64,000 bases of DNA. It comes from Monosiga brevicollis MX1. Lineage: Eukaryota; Opisthokonta; Choanoflagellata; Craspedida; Salpingoecidae. Below, piece by piece: positions 62,390 to 64,000 of this stretch (within the stretch, counting starts at the first letter, position 1; every line of letters begins with the position of its first letter). Under the pieces are notes generated by a model. That model saw nothing but the letters and a program-made list of their open reading frames with translations. It was not told the DNA's origin and made no database searches. Location: assembly GCF_000002865.3 (NCBI RefSeq), contig NW_001865044.1, positions 498,022-562,021 of the forward strand. Reading direction: 5' to 3'. Both the position numbers and the translations under genes were made by a program.

Positions 62390-64000
62390 ATGGCGCTTGG
62401 TCGTGGCCATGCGGTCCGCACCACGGGCATGTGGGTCGGCTATGGTCTCATGGGGTTCGCGGCTGTCATGCTCCTCTTCAACGCCATGTTCCCCAGCCCA
62501 ACCGAACCGGCTCGTGCCCCGCGCCGCCTTCAAAGCCAGGCGGGCGCCAAGGATGCATCGGGTGAAATCAGATGGCAGTCCACCCGCGACAACGTGCCAG
62601 TGGTCGTGACGGCGTGCCCCCTTGATGAAGCTGAGCTGGCACTCACGTTGAGTTCCATTCTGCGAGCCAATCCTGCTGGCGCGGCCCCAGTCATTCACGT
62701 CATCTCCAATGACCCAGAAGCCGCGCACACCATCGCTTACCGCGCGCAGCAACAGACCGACGTCGAGGTGACCGTGTTCCCGTCCCCCATCTCCAGCTGG
62801 GCAGCTTTCATGGGCGATTTAGTCCATGGCCTCAACTCGTCTGCAGCTGGCAGCGCCGATGCCGTGGCCCTTCTTCCGGCAGGGAGCACCGTCCATCCCG
62901 ATGGATTCTTCCCTTGGTTGCATGAGACTCGACGATTACTGCAGGCGGATGCCACCCTGGTGGGCGCCAGTCTGGCGTCGTTTGCCCATCGAGCCGGCGA
63001 TATTGAGCTGCCCTCCATGTATCCTTTTGCACACACGACATGCCAGGCGCGCGGTGGCTTGGTTGCCAGCATATCCCGTTGGCAACAGCTGGCCGCGGCC
63101 GCGGCCGTTCGGGCCTCTGGGCAGGTCGGCATGCAGCAGCTCGATCTGGCCGCCCAAAGTTTATGCAGCGTGGAAAATCTGCTGGCGCTGTTCCCTCCGG
63201 CTGGCCAAGCTTGCATTCTAGACTCGCATGCCGGGGCCCTCAGCGCCGATGCCGAATCAACGCGACGAACAGGGGCGCGCTTTGCGCTTCCCTGTGCACA
63301 ATGGGTCAATCGCATCCGCCAACTGCGGGTGAACGATCTCAACGTAGTTGACGAAGGTGAGCGCGTTTGGACGCCGGCTGCCCGCGAGGTATGTGGAGCA
63401 GAGATGACACCGCGCGTGCGCCCGTCGGGGCTCGAGTGCTGTCCCGTGGGTGCTACTCGTGACTGCACTGCGCGGCCCAAAACACCCCTGCGCATCATGT
63501 TGCATCATGCATGCGAGCTTCCCGCGGGCCTCCTGGTTCACACTCTCAAGCACCTGGCATCTGAGACGGTGGAACGCCAGACGGCAGACTTGGACGTGGT
63601 GTTGGTGCGCGGCGACGCCGCCGACTGTACCATTGCGCTACAGAGCCTCGAGCGTTGGCGCTGGGCCCACGGATATATCCGCATTAATCAAACAGATGAC
63701 CGGCGCATCACGGGCGACCCGGCGGGTAGCCTGGGTGCGCTCTGGCCAGCGGGACCGGACGATGTGGAGTCGAGTCAGATTGATCTCTTTGTGATGTCTG
63801 GGCTTGAGGTATCACCCTTGGCAACAAATTGGATTCGCAGTACCCTGCAACGCTACAGCCGCACCCTTCCCGTGGGCGGTGCCACGCTGTTACCCACTCG
63901 GCACCAGGTTCGAGTTGAGCAAGCCGAGCTACGCCCCGTCATTAGCGCCATCCCACCGCTGGACGGGGTAGCCCTGTCGTCCAGCTCACGTGCTCAGTTT
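62390..64000 (+). CDS. type II membrane protein, glycosyltransferase-like (partial, runs off window)
   Basis: Open frame without introns from the ATG at 62390 to the window end (at least 537 residues). The N-terminus is short and basic, then GMWVGYGLMGFAAVMLLFNAMF forms a signal anchor, so a Golgi-type lumenal catalytic domain is likely. The lumenal part begins VPVVVTACPLDEAELALTL and continues APVIHVISND, resembling the first strand-helix-strand of GT-A glycosyltransferases. Later VALLPAGSTVHPDGFFPWL sits where such enzymes have the DXD metal motif, but the acidic pair is not there. CQARGGLVASISRW resembles the acceptor-side block of the same fold. A second half (LRIMLHHACELPAG, DLDVVLVRGD) may be another related domain. 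I do not recognise the family, and catalytic activity is doubtful from what is visible. Confidence 0.5.
   Translation, partial: MALGRGHAVRTTGMWVGYGLMGFAAVMLLFNAMFPSPTEPARAPRRLQSQAGAKDASGEIRWQSTRDNVPVVVTACPLDEAELALTLSSILRANPAGAAPVIHVISNDPEAAHTIAYRAQQQTDVEVTVFPSPISSWAAFMGDLVHGLNSSAAGSADAVALLPAGSTVHPDGFFPWLHETRRLLQADATLVGASLASFAHRAGDIELPSMYPFAHTTCQARGGLVASISRWQQLAAAAAVRASGQVGMQQLDLAAQSLCSVENLLALFPPAGQACILDSHAGALSADAESTRRTGARFALPCAQWVNRIRQLRVNDLNVVDEGERVWTPAAREVCGAEMTPRVRPSGLECCPVGATRDCTARPKTPLRIMLHHACELPAGLLVHTLKHLASETVERQTADLDVVLVRGDAADCTIALQSLERWRWAHGYIRINQTDDRRITGDPAGSLGALWPAGPDDVESSQIDLFVMSGLEVSPLATNWIRSTLQRYSRTLPVGGATLLPTRHQVRVEQAELRPVISAIPPLDGVALSSSSRAQF

Overview
The window is nuclear DNA of an intron-rich, GC-moderate unicellular eukaryote. 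Coding sequence is broken by short GT-AG introns (mostly about 70-200 bases). Genes sit a few hundred bases to about 1.5 kb apart on both strands. The gene set combines animal-type signalling and surface genes (an SHC-type PTB protein with a tyrosine-rich tail, an ADAM10-type sheddase, a G-protein gamma subunit, a ZSWIM2-type ubiquitin ligase, CLEC16A, a LIM protein) with a polygalacturonase-like secreted protein and a NO VEIN-like giant ATPase. This mix points to a unicellular holozoan, most likely a choanoflagellate such as Monosiga. That identification is an inference from gene content, not from a database match.

I support 18 protein genes. 0-10 kb: a GH28 secreted protein (+), an ankyrin-repeat membrane protein (+) and CLEC16A (-). 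10-20 kb: PPIE cyclophilin (+), TRAP-delta/SSR4 (-), a G-gamma subunit (+) and PDI (+). 20-38 kb: a prolyl 4-hydroxylase-like protein (-), a C2H2/PHD zinc-finger protein (-), an SHC-like PTB protein (+), a coiled-coil LIM protein (-), a PRXL2-like thioredoxin-fold protein (-) and the ESCRT-I subunit VPS28 (-). 38-51.6 kb: one giant NO VEIN-like gene (+). 52-64 kb: ZSWIM2-like (+), ADAM10-like (-), mitochondrial ribosomal protein bL9m (-) and a type II membrane glycosyltransferase-like protein (+, running off the window).

Several products share the secretory and endosomal routes. TRAP-delta, PDI and the P4H-like enzyme act in the ER. CLEC16A and VPS28 act in endosomal/lysosomal sorting. The GH28 protein and ADAM10 are exported. 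No operon logic is expected. Simple-sequence DNA is abundant. Long CA/TG arrays lie in 3' flanks and introns. CT-rich tracts repeatedly lie 170-560 bases upstream of start codons with the pyrimidine strand as the sense strand. No rRNA, tRNA, CRISPR array, reverse transcriptase, integrase or other mobile-element gene was recognised.

Exon boundaries were placed by eye from reading-frame continuity, splice consensus and remembered family sequences. Gene ends are firmer than internal junctions.
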